A DNA stretch of 64,000 nt, taken from Papio anubis. Its lineage: Eukaryota > Chordata > Mammalia > Primates > Cercopithecidae. The notes below the pieces were generated by a model. That model was given only the letters and a program-made list of their open reading frames with translations, ran no database searches and had not been told where the DNA came from. The translations under genes and the position numbers were made by a program. The stretch lies in contig NC_044986.1 in the NCBI RefSeq assembly GCF_008728515.1, forward strand, positions 59,633,159 to 59,697,158, read 5' to 3'. Positions 12,025-23,414 of the stretch are shown piece by piece; the first letter of the stretch is position 1, and every line of letters begins with the position of its first letter.

Positions 12025-13228
12025 TATAGCATACATGATGGTAGTTGATTATGGTAAGACAGTACAAGTCCTTACATTATGCTAGTTAACTATGGTAATA
12101 CAGTACAAGTCTTAGGCAATACATAACACCTCTGAAGGATTTAGAACAGAACCCTAAAAGTTAAGCACATTAATATTTCTCCTATAAAAAATACTCAATT
12201 CCTATTAAGCTCTACTAAAAAAATGAGTTTAGTCAGGTTTTGCTTCCAAACGAATCATTAAAAAATGTAGTTGCTACAGCTATTTGAATTTCAGAACTGC
12301 AGATAAAGAATAGTGGACTTACAGCTATTTATCTGACCAACACTGACAGAGTATAAACTAGGGTTTTATGATATATACGATTTTAAAAAGCCAAGCTTGC
12401 CCTCTCTTGCTAATTTCTGAAACACTGATGTAGCTCTCCTGAAATTTCTATTTAACTGTGAGGGATTATGGTTCACTTCCTAATATAAAAACTCAATGCT
12501 ATTTCTTATTTGTAAATATTTATTAAGTTAGATATTTATACTTCATACACATTAAAACAAATTAATATTTACAAGGCTTTGGGATATACCTGGACACATA
12601 AAAGCAGAACATACCACCTTTTCTGAAAATCAGAGTTATAAAAAAAAAATCAGTATGACAAGACTCTAACATCTGAACATCAAATAACAAATTTAAAAGT
12701 TTCAAGAAAATGCTGCTTTCATTATTCAAAAAGAGTAGAGTGAAATATTACCATGTGTATCAGTTAACATACTTTTGCTTCCAAGGGAAAGAAAAAGGAA
12801 CCAAAACACACTTTTAAGTAAATTTATTCTCCCAAAATGAAAACTCTCATAAGAGAAAAATCCAACAGTAGTATGTAGGATTCAGAAAAACTTTGGTCAG
12901 TCACATTTTCTCCTGCTACCATGTCAATGCTATTAACCTCTCTATGTCAGCTTTGCCTTCAAATTGGTTTACCTTAAAGTAGAAAAACGGCTGAAGCAGT
13001 TCCAGACTCATACCCACACAATGCCATCCTTGGAATCACTCCAACTGGATCCATTTATGGCCTGTACCAATCAATGGAGTTCTATTCTGTAATTTAGCTT
13101 AGAAAAATCATGGCCTACCCTGTATTCAAACCACACAACTGGATAAAAGACAGAATGGATATTGGGGAGGGGAATGTACACAGTGCCATAAGAGAAACAA
13201 AAAATTTACAATTAACAGTAAATAGTAA
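12025..13228. other. Intron sequence without gene
   Basis: About 12750-13150 has the look of an old interspersed repeat but I cannot name it. No exon is seen. Confidence 0.5.
12042..12113. repeat. 41-bp tandem duplication (about 1.8 copies)
   Basis: Units start at 12042 (TAGTTGATTATGGTAA) and 12083 (TAGTTAACTATGGTAA) and share CAGTACAAGTC. Some mismatches are present. Confidence 0.8.
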
Positions 13229-13518
13229 GGTCAGGTGTAGGTGCCTCACACCTGTAATCCCAGCATTTTGGGAGGCCAAGCTGGGAGGGTCACTTGAGGC
13301 CAGGAGTCCAAGACCAGCCTGGCAACAAAGTGAGACCTCATCTCCACAAAAGAAAAAATTAAAAAATTAGTTGGGTGTAGTAACACATGCCTGTAGTTCC
13401 AGCTATTCAGGAGGCTGAGGTGGGAGGATTGCCTGAGTTGAGGGGTACCAGGTGGCAGTGAGCAATGATCACACCACTGCACTCCAGCCTGGGTAACAGA
13501 GCAAGACCCTGTCACAAA
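13229..13518 (+). mobile_element. Alu, full length, diverged
   Basis: Flanked by the direct repeat AGTAAATAGTAA (ending at 13228 and starting at 13522). Confidence 0.94.
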
Positions 13519-13914
13519 AAAAGTAAATAGTAATAGAAACTTGAGATGGTTAGTATGAATTAAAATATTCAAGTAACTTATGATATTCCTTTATTATTCA
13601 GTAAGCATTTACGAACACCTAAGTAAATGCTAGGTACTGTACTAAATATGTGAAGATGACAGAAAATGAATTTTAGACCTAAAGACACAAAATGAATTTT
13701 ATACTTAAAGACATTCCTTGTATACAACTTAAAATTGTCTAAAAATAATATATAAAATTTATAAATACAGGGAAATAGCCTGTGTATGCTTTCAATTACA
13801 CTGAAGTATCTAGTTAACATTTTTACTTTCACATGCAGTAATATCCCTATACGAAGACGATAAGGTTTTGCATGATAAAATTTCTATAGTTCAATTATTC
13901 TAATGAATGAAAAC

Positions 13915-13997
13915 ATTCCCTACTTAAAATTATTGGAACTTATTGGAATTCCCTATTTAAAATTATTGGAAATTATTGGAATTCCCTATTTAAAATA
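13915..13997. repeat. 33-bp minisatellite, 2.5 copies
   Basis: Units start with ATTCCCTAYTTAAAAT at 13915, 13948 and 13981. Copies 1 and 2 differ by two bases. Confidence 0.9.
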
Positions 13998-14835
13998 TAT
14001 GCTAGAACATATAAATGATGGGTCAAAAGATCATATAAAACAATAGCCCCTTTAATTTTACACAGAAACACAATTAACATTTATTGGGTGATCATCACCT
14101 TCTTTTAAAACTAGCTAGTGGTAACAACTGCACAAGTTTAAGTCCTACCATTGGGGCAATTTAGTCATATTCCTATATTCAAATCTTTGTCACCAATAGC
14201 AGTAACAAATTCAAGAGTGTGAAAAATAGTTGGCATACTTATGTCAGTCATAGAAGTCTTTCTACCTACCAGCAAAACCAATTTTGCTATAGTAAACCTA
14301 TCAAGGTCATATTGACCAATGAAGTAAAAATCACTTTCATTCATTCATACATTCAACATTTTGTAAACAGACCAGAAATTAGCATTTTTAATAATGATGC
14401 AAGACAACATGAATGTCAGACTGACATAAAGAAACATACAAGGAAATGTAACGCTACCAACTCAATAAGAAACTTAAATGAGAAAACTAAGCAGAAATGG
14501 GTAGACCCAAACACAAAAAGGGGTTTTCTTTATATGCAAAATTATAAATCACTTTAAATTTCCTAAACATGAATATTATTCATATTTAAGACAGACGTTT
14601 TGCAAAATAACTTATCAGCTGATACACATCTCAGAACAGTTTAAATAACTCTTCATTCCCAAGTTATCCCCTAAATACAAGCAAATTTATGGGTTTGGCC
14701 TTTAAAATACAGTATGATTTTTTTATTGTCCTTTTCTCTATTGAAAAAACCAGACATATTTTGTTAAATACTTACACTTTAGACAGAACTGGCTTGAAAA
14801 CAGAAATACAATCAACCTAAGCATCAAAGAAAGGT

Positions 14836-14883
14836 AGACAGATGGGTGGATGAATGGATGGATAGATAAGCAAATAAATAAAT
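14836..14883. repeat. Degenerate GGAT / AAAT simple repeat
   Basis: Short imperfect run of GATG and GGAT units followed by AAAT units. Confidence 0.75.
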
Positions 14884-15464
14884 CACTGAGAACATAAATG
14901 GAAGCTAAGTTAAACAAGAGGAGAGTAAATTGATGTCTGCTCTTTAATTAATATCACAATATTATTCAAGGATAAATATTACGCAACAGTGCTTCTCAAC
15001 TGCCAGTTTTCCTTACATTACACTTCAACTTTCTAGAAAAATTCCTCAAAAAGTAGAACAGCAGTAATGTCAAAAATGTATCCCAAGACAAAACTAAGTA
15101 ATGGGGCTAAAAAAGAAGCTCAAAATGAAAAAGGTTCACAATGTGCTATATATATTTCAACTTCTTCAACAACTTGGTCCTCATGCATAAAAAGGGCTTA
15201 GATATTGTTAGCAAAGATAATTTCAATACAGATAACCCAAAAGGTTCTCAAGCCATTTTTTAAAAAAGTTGACAAACTATTTGAAATTATCCAACATAAC
15301 CTAATGAAAACTCTACTAATTAAACTTATTACTTAAAAGATTAGAAAGTAATATCACTATAACCCCTGGTTGAAAAAATAAAATTTTAATCTTACTTTCT
15401 TTTTATCAAAGTATATATGTTCATACTGTACAAGAAATATGTTTGCTACCACGGTGTGGTAAAA

Positions 15465-15890
15465 AGTAATTTAATCCCAAAGATATCCATGTCCTAATCC
15501 CGGGATCCTACAACTGTTACATTACATGGGAAAGGAGAATTAAAGTTTATATGGAGTCATGGTTCACAGGCGGCAAGATTATCCTGGATTATGTCAACTG
15601 GCCCAAAGTAATCAACAGGGCACTTAGAAGTGTAAGGGGTAAGCAGGAGAGTCAGAAGGAGATGACTAGGGAAAAATGGTCAGAGAGCTACAACTGGGTT
15701 GGCTTTTAAGATGGAGGAAGGGGGCCATGAGCCAAGGAATGTGGATAGCTTCCAAAAACTAGAAAAGGAAAGAAAATGGATCTCTCCTAGAATAAACAGT
15801 CTTGCCACACTTTGATTTTAGCCCAGCAAGATTCAGGTCTTTTCATCATAGTTTCATCTCTAGAACTACCAAATATTAAGCGTATAACAT
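15465..15890 (+). mobile_element. Old LTR, MaLR (MLT1-like)
   Basis: Contains hallmark phrases of the MLT1 group in order: a CCTAATCCC stretch, ATTATCCTGGATTATG, AAGATGGAGGAAGGGGGCCA, GAGCCAAGGAATG, and CTTGATTTTAGCCCAG. It is a solitary, heavily mutated LTR with no internal region or coding capacity. Subfamily is not assigned. Confidence 0.65.
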
Positions 15891-16176
15891 TTAAACCACC
15901 AAGATTACGTTAATTAGTTAAAACAATTATAGAAATTTAATGCACGTGGCAATTCCTCATACATAAGACCCAGAATAAGAATAACTGATTGTCTTTGAGA
16001 CACAGCATTCCCTCAACTACTTTCAAGTTCTTATCATTATCCTTCCGAATCATGTGCCACAGGTGTATTCAGCCAGGACTTCTAATATACTTATAGGTTT
16101 TTAATTAAACATATTTGTAGCTTTAAAAAAAAAAAATCACAAGCTAGCCTATCAACATTTTCCATATAATTTCATT

Positions 16177-16488
16177 TTATATATTTATTTGTTTATTTAC
16201 AGACAGGATCTCATTCTGTTGCCCAGGCAGAAGTGCAGTGGCATAATCTTGGCTCACTGCAGTCTCAACCTCAACCTCGCTGAGCTCAGGTGATCCTCCC
16301 ACCTCAGCCGCCCGAATAGCTGGAACCACAGGCATTGCACCACTATGCCCGGCTAATTTCTGTATTTTTTGTAGGAACAGGGTTTCACCATGTTGCCCAG
16401 GCTGGTCTCAAACTCCTGCGCTCAAGTATCGTCCCATCTCAGTCTTCCAAAATGTTGGGTTTACAAGCATGAGCCACTGTGCCCAGCC
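16177..16488 (-). mobile_element. Alu, old
   Basis: Antisense Alu flanked by TAATTTCAT (16168-16176 and 16489-16497). Confidence 0.94.
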
Positions 16489-17045
16489 TAATTTCATGTA
16501 ACTTAAAATCTACTCTGCAGTAATCACAGTCTAACAGGAATATTACATTATGTTAATGCTAAACTGTTCCAAGTTTCGTTTAAGAAATATGAATGTAAGA
16601 AAATCTAGAAATAAATCTAAAATGGTAGATTCTAGGCTAAAAAAACTAAATTAGTAATATTCAAATTTTCAAATAAAGACTTAGATAAAAAACTCATCAA
16701 GGGTTCACATAGTTATGGTTCAACATACATTTTTCTTTTTTTGGTAAAATTAGATACGGTGAAATGTAAAGATAGTATCAATTCAGTAAGTTTTGACAAA
16801 TATATATATTTATATATATATTTACTTGTGTAAATATATATACCTGTGTAACCAACAATCAGGATAGGAAACATTTCCATCACCTGAAGAAACTTTCCCA
16901 TTCTTTCCAGTCAATCTCTACCATCCACAGATTATTTTTTAATATCCAGCTTAATACCTTACCATTTACTAATATATGTAAACTTCCGCTTTACATCACT
17001 TAAATTCTCAACTAAGAAAGCAATAAAGTCATTTATATATACATT
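16489..17045. other. Unique AT-rich intron sequence
   Basis: No gene. Includes the TA-rich palindrome annotated separately. Confidence 0.5.
16813..16842. repeat. AT-rich perfect hairpin
   Basis: Arms TATATATATTTAC and GTAAATATATATA (13 bp each) enclose the loop TTGT, within a longer TA run. It could extrude as a cruciform, but no function is implied. Confidence 0.8.
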
Positions 17046-17143
17046 TTTTTTTTCCTTTTTTAGAGATGGGGGGGAGGTCTCACCTATGTTGCCCAGGCTG
17101 GACTCCAAGTCCTGGGCTCTAGCAATCCTCTCACCTCAGCCTT
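17046..17143 (-). mobile_element. Alu fragment
   Basis: T-run followed by AGAGATGGGGGGGAGGTCTC and TGTTGCCCAGGCTGGACTC, ending at CACCTCAGCC. About 100 bp of a single arm. Confidence 0.75.
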
Positions 17144-18179
17144 TTACACAAACAAAATAAAAGTAGTTACTGACGGAACTCCCAATTTCTAGAACCACTA
17201 ACATCAGCAATACTTAAGGAAGATTATACACTTTTGTACGAAAATAACCAGCCAAAACCTTCAAAACTACTTCTATTTCGTGTTAGAAACACCTATTAGC
17301 AAAACATACCTATTTTGCAATGTCGAGTCAACATTAATACATGTCGCATTAACTATATCACTGACTACAGTGATGAAAACCCGAGTTTACAAAAACACTC
17401 AGAAACTATTAAAATAGGTAGGTAAAAAACATTAGGTAGATACCTGTACAGATATTACAGTGAATTTGGAATTGTAAGCTTGCATGCATACAAGGGGAAA
17501 AAAATATTCCTAAATTTGAAATTTTCAGTGAAAAAGTAAGTGGCTCAGGGCACTACAAATAAATTTCATAGATAACGTATTCATAAATCAACCTTGGGAA
17601 GTCTAGTCTATGTCTTGTCTCTACTACGCCCCTTACCTTCAAGCTGCCCCTCCGTGAGAATGCACTTGGGAACACAACAGAGCATATTACAGCTCAAAAT
17701 CACGCACATACCTACACTACTGAAAGAAAACACTGGCAGTGTCACACATAAGAAAGCAAAAGAAAAAAAAAGACAATCAATTCTGCATGGCATTTAACAT
17801 TTTAATTGACATTTTTCGTCTTATTTAAAACCATGTAAAACCCAGAAACAGCTTGACTCCAAAGCACTGCATCTTTCTAACAAAAAAAGTACACTGGGGA
17901 CAGAAAGAAAGAGATTACCCTCCATACCAAAATTTTTCACTTTTATAAACCTTTCCGGTTAGAAAGCCAAGCATCTATTAAGGTGAGGATGAACCCAGGC
18001 ACCGCCACCACCACGGCCTCTGCCTCTAAAACACAAAGGAATCCCCGGACTGTGTGGGAAGGTCTCTGTCCTTTCCTCCCTCCCCTTCAGCAAACTTACA
18101 GGACAAGTTTTAAGTCTCGAGCTACAACACTATGAACACTTTTCCAAGAAAAGAGATGCCAGGGACGCTGGCCACCTAT
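17144..18179. other. Promoter-proximal intron 1
   Basis: No repeat or exon recognised. GC content rises only beyond about 18.0 kb. Confidence 0.55.
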
Positions 18180-18548
18180 CGCTATGAGTGGTCCGCCCCC
18201 TACCCCCACCTGCCCGCGCGGCGCCGGACTCGCAGCTCCGCCTTTTGGGGAGGTCTCTGCGGCCGCCCAGGCGCCACAGCGGGGAGCTGCGGTCGACCCC
18301 TCCGGGATTGGGGGCAGGGCGGCCTCCGCGGCTATCCTGGGAGTACCGCTCCGACACCGCCTCCCCTGGGGAAGCCGCTCGCAGAGAGGCAGGGACCCAG
18401 GCAAGGGATGCGGGCAAACAAGCCAAGGGCTCGGCAGAGGGGCGTGACCGCCAGTTGGCCGGGCTGAGCGAGGTGCCAGAGGGAAGCCCGCAAGGTACGT
18501 CTGCGAGAGCCGGGTGCGGACGCGGCAGGGGGGAAGGGGGGCGCTCGC

Positions 18549-18557
18549 TCTTACCGC
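18549..18557 (-). promoter_or_regulatory. JMJD1C: Splice donor of JMJD1C exon 1
   Basis: On the minus strand the exon ends CTGGCG and the intron begins GTAAGAG, a near-consensus U1 donor. The GT is at 18554-18553. Reading through would add only GC-rich low-complexity residues, so the exon end is well supported. Confidence 0.88.
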
Positions 18558-18722
18558 CAGGTCCGGATTGCGGCTGTCCCTGTGTGACACGGCTCGGATG
18601 ACCCCCGCTCGCCAGCTTCGCCAGCCGCGTCCGCTCTCCCAGCGCTCCGGACGCGCCTCGTCGCTGACCGCCACACACAGGAACCGCTTCCCCACCAGCT
18701 CCGGCCGCGTCTCCACCGCCAT
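18555..18722 (-). CDS. JMJD1C: JMJD1C (KDM3C) first coding exon
   Basis: This exon encodes the N-terminal 56 residues of JMJD1C, a very large nuclear JmjC-family protein described as a H3K9 demethylase-like coactivator. The catalytic JmjC domain is encoded by far downstream exons not in this window. The peptide starts MAVETRPELVGKRFLC and runs through a Trp-rich stretch (WESGRGWRSWRAG, residues 28-40) to RNPDLA. I recognise this as the JMJD1C N-terminus; KDM3B has a related but different start. The start is set by an in-frame TAG at 18786-18788, with no other in-frame ATG between it and 18722. Its context is good (G at -3, G at +4). The exon ends in phase 0 at GCG followed by GTAAGAG. Compared with the human protein as I remember it, residues 7, 20 and 25 differ (P, S, P here), which fits a non-human primate but is unchecked. 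No frameshift or stop is seen. Confidence 0.93.
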
Positions 18723-18785
18723 AGCCGTCGCTGCCGGAGCGACCGCTGCCTCCTCCAGTGCGAGGGAACCGGTGAAACCTCGCTC

Positions 18786-18800
18786 CTACCGGCCACTCAT
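18786..18800 (-). promoter_or_regulatory. Candidate 4-codon uORF in the JMJD1C 5' leader
   Basis: An ATG at 18800-18798 opens a Met-Ser-Gly-Arg-stop frame that ends at the TAG at 18788-18786. This is the same stop that closes the main frame upstream of the JMJD1C ATG. The uORF ATG has A at -3. It is relevant only if transcription starts above 18800, which is likely given the island but not shown. Confidence 0.45.
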
Positions 18801-19265
18801 GCTGAGGAGAGCGAACCGGGGCACGGCAGCGGCCCCGAACGAGAGCAGACTCGGGGCGCACTGGCCGCTCTGCCCCGGACACAGCGACCTCGGTCCCTCC
18901 CCCAAACACTCCTCTGGAATCCCAGATTCGCAGCGTTGGGCTGCAGCGCCACACAAGAAAACTGAGAGAAAACCCAACACGGCCGTCGAACACCCAGAGG
19001 CAGCCCAGCCGCCGCCGCCACCGCACCGCGGCCAGTACTGCTCCGTCTCCCTCCCCGGGCAGCGGCGACGCGCAGCGCGTCTCCTTCCGCCGGCGCGGGC
19101 GGGGCAGGAGCCGCGGGAGGGTCGGCGGAACCACCGCAGACGGAAAGTAGTGCCCAGCCTTGCGGAGGCGGCGGCCGCCACGGGGTCCTCCGAGATCCAG
19201 AGGTGGCGGCGGCGGCAGACCAAGAAATGAAGCCGGCCGCGGGGAAGTAGGCGACAGCTATTCAA

Positions 19266-20333
19266 AGCTTTTGGGGGTCTACCTGTGTATTCGTTGCTCC
19301 CTCAGAAGTGGAGGTGAGGGGAAAGTGAAGTGTAGTGGTTCCACTTTGATCACAAAATAAACTCCAGGGTTGACGCCTCACCCCCGGCGCGATGTTCAGA
19401 GCACACGGCGCCCGCCGCCTGAGTTAGCCTGAATTAGCAGTACCGCAGTACCAGCAGCAGAGCAGGACAACACTTCTACTGAAAACTAAGCCCCAAAGTC
19501 ACAGCAGAACCAACCGTTCACGACTTCAAGGGAAAACGAAGGGGAAAATATCATCCTTGTCTTTTGTAGCGATACTAATTACATGTTTAAGCTATTCAGA
19601 GATTTAAATTCGTCACTGCTTTATTATAAGAACAGTAAATGCTCCGTGGCGGGCCCTTGTCAACGTCCTGAAATTTCACAAACCTTGTCTGCGACAGTCT
19701 TAGTGCTTTTAGTACTAGTACATAGCTCAAACACACAGGTAGGTCGGATAATAACAGCAGAGAAAATCCCCAGATTCAGTTATTAGAAAATATCACGGAA
19801 AGAAAACGATTTTAACCAATCACAATTCAAGAAAATAAATTATATTTATTTCCCATCCAATTACAATAGGACTCCCTAACCTACACACAGATCTCTTGGA
19901 ACACTCTTCTTTGATCAACTTCTTTAATTGTTATAAATCAAACCTCCCTACAGATGTCAGCGAGCAGTTCGATTTCAGGCACACTTTATACTGCTTTTTT
20001 ATAGGTAGGTTTAAAAATCTCAGTTGTGGTTTTTCAGTGGCATTAGTGATTACAGTCCGCTTAAAAATTCTTCTAGTCCAATAAAATATTCTAAATTTCA
20101 GTCTCTTAGAGATTTTCCTGAACCTCTATTTAAAAATATTTAGTAATCTGAATGTTTAAATAACTATAAGGCTTTTATTTGTTTTCTCTAGAACACTCAA
20201 GCTGGGCAATTTGAAATGGAGAAACATGACCACTGCTAATAGGTTAGAAACCAAAATTATAAGGAAGATGGATTTTAATAATCATGGTCGAATTTTGCTA
20301 ATCTAAAGACCAAACACAGAACTGTAATAAATA
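19266..20333. other. Upstream flank of JMJD1C
   Basis: Unique sequence, still moderately GC-rich to about 19.45 kb and then AT-rich. An AACCAATCAC stretch (about 19814) contains a CCAAT motif but is distant from the island. No exon is recognised. Confidence 0.5.
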
Positions 20334-20630
20334 GGCTGGGCGCGGTGCCTAACGCCTGTAATCCCTGCACTTTGGGAGGCGGATCACCTGACGTCAGGAG
20401 TTCGAGACCAGCCTGGCCAACATGATGAAACCCCCTCTCTACTAAAACTACAAAAAATTAGCTGGAGGTGGTGGCGCGCGCCTGTAATCCCAGCTACTCA
20501 GGAGGCAGCACTCGGAGAATCGCTTGAACCTGGGAGCCGGAGATTGCAGTGAGCCGAGATCGCACCACTGCACTCCAACCCGGGCAACAAGAGCAAAAAC
20601 TCAGTCCCCCGAAAACAACAACAACAAAAA
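20334..20630 (+). mobile_element. Alu with small left-arm deletion
   Basis: Starts GGCTGGGCGCGGTGCC. The left arm lacks about 15 bp after TTTGGGAGGC. The tail is AACAACAACAA. A TAATAAAT direct repeat flanks it. Confidence 0.93.
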
Positions 20631-20851
20631 ACTCTAATAAATTAAAAAGGCAAAACATATCCAAAAATGCACATTGGCAAGTTGAGAAAAAAACTTAATT
20701 TTGCTTGGGCAATTTTATTTCCAAGTCCACTTTTTCAGTGTACACTGTATAATGAAGAATTACAGATGAAGATTTCTAAAATCAATGTAGATTAAGGAGC
20801 CAGTAAAGTGGCTTGGTGACAATAATCCAACATATGTAAGGATAAAAGAGA

Positions 20852-21154
20852 GCCGGGCGCGGTGGCTCACGCCTGTAATCCCAGCACTTTGGGAGGCCGA
20901 GACGGGCGGATCACGAGGTCAGGAGATCCAGACCATCCTGGCTAACACAGTAAAACCCCGTCTCTACTAAAAATACAAAAATATTAGCCGGGCGCAGTGG
21001 CGGGCGCCTTAGTCCCAGCTACACGGGAGGCTGAGGCAGGAGAATGGCATGAACCCGGGAGGCGGAGCTTGCAGTGAGTGGAGATCCGGCCACTGCACTC
21101 CAGCCTGGGCGACACAGCAAGACTCCGCCTCAAAAAAAAAAAAAAAAAAAAAAA
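20852..21154 (+). mobile_element. Young AluY with Old World monkey-type variant
   Basis: Near-consensus AluY with a pure 23-A tail. The right arm reads GATCCGGCCACTGCAC. Low divergence and the intact tail suggest a recent insertion. Confidence 0.93.
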
Positions 21155-22220
21155 GAGTAGGGAGATCAACATCCAGATACCAACTCATCAATGATCTGCT
21201 TTGTGACCATGGGCATGATGCAATTGTGAAAATGCAAAAATGCCTGAATCCTAATTTTCAGTGATATCCTAGGAGCGAACGAAAAATAGATAAAGTCATT
21301 TGAGAAAAACATGCAAATTCATCAGTTATTACATAAATCCCACTCACCAAATTACATTCTTAAGAGTATAGGTTGCTGGTTGCCTTACATAAATAAAAAC
21401 TGCCAGCTGTTTTCAATTTTGTAGGCAAACTGCTCTACATGGGCCCTTAGGAACTCCCACTACATGTTGAATTCCACCCTTTTCAGTCTTCTGAAAAGCA
21501 CGTAATCCAACAAACCAATCAAAATATTTCATGTATAGAAACAAAGTTTTTCAGGAGGGCATATATCCCTGTAATATTTTTAATCAAATATCTTAATATT
21601 CTTAGAACTATAGGCCAAATTCTGTTCTACTAATCCCTTGACTACAGTCAATGCCTAGAGTTTACACTAATTCGTGGATATTTTGCTGTTGGAAAAACTT
21701 AAAAGTACATTTTTTAAAATGTAGAATAAAAAGTCATTAAAGATTTTTTGCTTGTTTGCTGGCATTTTTTGCTTCGTTTTGTATCAAGGGGTATTTGTAT
21801 TATTTTATTTTTGCCAGCAAATCATAACTTTGTAAATAACAATGAATTTAAAAATTTTTTCAAGTTGGTTTTGAAACTTCAGAGTATTTGTTTCTTAATG
21901 TTTCCTTACATTCTTTACTTCCATAAAGATACTCGGAAACAGAAGAGTGATGGTATTTGTTTTCATTATACAGGCAGAAAGAATGACAGTGAAGTACTTA
22001 AAGTAAGTTTACTTATAGAAGCTGAAAATTAGAAATATAAATTAGATTTTCTAGTCTTTCCATCGCCACATGTAAATATGTCCATTAAATATGCCTACAC
22101 ACACATCAATTCAAGCAAACCTCATACATCAAATATCTTAATCTACACCAAAGATTGGGAGATTATTTGATTTTTTCCCTTTTTAGAAGTTCACAAAAAT
22201 TTATTCATAAAAACAACTTA
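21155..22220. other. Unique intergenic sequence
   Basis: AT-rich. A 94-codon frame at 21748-22032 has no recognised domain. Confidence 0.5.
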
Positions 22221-22343
22221 GGCTGGGTGGTGGCATGTGCCTGTTGTCCCAGCTTCTCTGGAGGCTGAAACTGGAGGATCTCTTGAGTCCAGGACTTCTA
22301 GTTCAGGCAGGGCAACATCACAAGACCCTGTCTCTAAAAAAAT
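22221..22343 (+). mobile_element. Alu monomer (FLAM/FRAM-like)
   Basis: Single arm starting GGCTGGGTGGTGGCATG and ending GACCCTGTCTCTAAAAAAAT. Confidence 0.75.
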
Positions 22344-22654
22344 CTTTAAAATACAAAGAAACCCCACAAACTATTTCGTTTGTTTTTTAAAAAACTGACT
22401 TATAAAGGAAGAAAATGTATTCACTGCATAAGAACCATAATTATCTACTTAATTATCAGTGATTAACAGTTCATGAAGTTTAGTTTGAATAAGCAAAAGC
22501 CTAGTAGTTACAGATTTTTCACTTTTTGACTTGGTATGTAATTGTGGAAAGGGTCAATCTTCTGTTGTCATACATACTAGTATTTTATGCCACTATACAT
22601 GTCTACTTTATCACAGATATTATCTAATATAGACAAAAAGTTTAACACATCTTT
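22344..22654. other. Unique sequence
   Basis: Nothing recognised. Confidence 0.45.
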
Positions 22655-22850
22655 TGTAATAATATTAGCCACCACTTGTAGAGCACCTACTATGTGTCAG
22701 ACAGTATACTAAGTACTTTACATACGTAATCTCACTTTAAGGATGAGGAAAATGAAGTTTAGAGAAGTTCAGTAACTTGCCTAAGAATACACATGAAGAA
22801 ACTGGTTTTCGAAACCAGATCTGTGATAACAAAGGCTCCCTGCTATTAAC
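22655..22850 (-). mobile_element. MIR
   Basis: Antisense MIR order is clear: CACCTACTATGTGTCAGACA, CTTTACATACGTAATCTCA, GGATGAGGAAAATGAAG, then AACTTGCCTAAG. Confidence 0.85.
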
Positions 22851-22924
22851 TATTACACTAAAAAGTCACTTAAAAGAAACATGAAGGTCAGTTATCAAGT
22901 TGTTTCATCCTTATTTACAGTTTA

Positions 22925-23045
22925 CTCATAATTGATGTGTTCAGTATTTATTTAGCACTTACTATGTGGGTCACATCCTGCAAGGTTCTGGAGATAGGAC
23001 CTCTATTCTTGAGAAGCTCACAGTCTATCTGGAAAGATAGACAAC
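22925..23045 (+). mobile_element. Fragment of an ancient mammalian repeat (family unnamed)
   Basis: TTTAGCACTTACTATGTGGG followed by GGAGATAGGACC and AAGCTCACAGTCTA is the 5' part of a common old repeat. Longer copies are at about 39.0 and 57.4 kb. Confidence 0.55.
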
Positions 23046-23414
23046 AGAAATGCTTTGGTTTATTTAATTAAGGAACTATCAATAGAATTTCATCCAAATT
23101 TAATGCATTTTAATAAATATTTTTCAAATCTATTATAACTTAAGGCTTTTATTGTCAAATGTAAATAATGGACTGCATTTATGAAGTCTTAGATTATATA
23201 TATAGATATGGCTAAGGATTATGCAAGCCACTATTAAAATGAAGGAAACCAAGAGTTTCAACTGAATTATGCAAGTGGAAGACCAAGAATAAATGGAATA
23301 TAAATTTATGTTCTTTTTTTAATTAAACCTCAAATAATTTGTATTTAGGGTTTGTATACCCTAAGCATTTATTTAAAATAAATTCCTCAATCACATTTAT
23401 GACAATGAAAAATT
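23046..23414. other. Unique AT-rich sequence
   Basis: Nothing recognised. Confidence 0.45.

Larger units (their letters stand above)
13519..15464. other. Unique intron sequence
   Basis: AT-rich. A 112-codon frame at 14219-14557 has no recognisable domain and is biased to AT codons, so I read it as chance. Two short tandem repeats are listed separately. Confidence 0.55.
1..18554 (-). other. JMJD1C: 5' part of JMJD1C intron 1
   Basis: Everything on the low-coordinate side of the donor is intron 1 of the minus-strand gene, continuing beyond the window. Exon 2, which should begin with residues resembling VYVEFDD, was not found. The interval is AT-rich outside the CpG island and is about one quarter recognisable repeats. 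Confidence 0.85.
18180..19265. promoter_or_regulatory. JMJD1C: CpG-island promoter of JMJD1C
   Basis: GC content and CpG frequency rise abruptly near 18.18 kb and fall near 19.26 kb, against AT-rich flanks. The island covers coding exon 1, the start of intron 1 and the presumed 5' UTR and promoter. No TATA box is evident. Visible candidate sites are a GC box GGGCGGGGC (19097-19105), an ETS-like CGGAAG on the minus strand (19089-19084), CGGAAA on the plus strand (19141), and a YY1-like ATGGCGG that includes the start codon. The transcription start cannot be fixed from sequence. Long open frames on both strands here reflect GC richness. CpG-island promoters are often bidirectional, and in human an antisense lncRNA (JMJD1C-AS1) is annotated head-to-head here, from memory. 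Confidence 0.85.

Noticed and set aside
14219..14557. 112-codon frame in intron 1
   Set aside because: AT-driven composition, no recognisable family, no promoter or splice context.
18130..19134. A 334-codon minus-strand open frame overlapping the CpG island, plus a 238-codon plus-strand frame (18514-19230)
   Set aside because: Both are low-complexity Arg/Gly/Pro/Ala translations of GC-rich DNA in the wrong frame relative to JMJD1C exon 1. No domain is recognisable.
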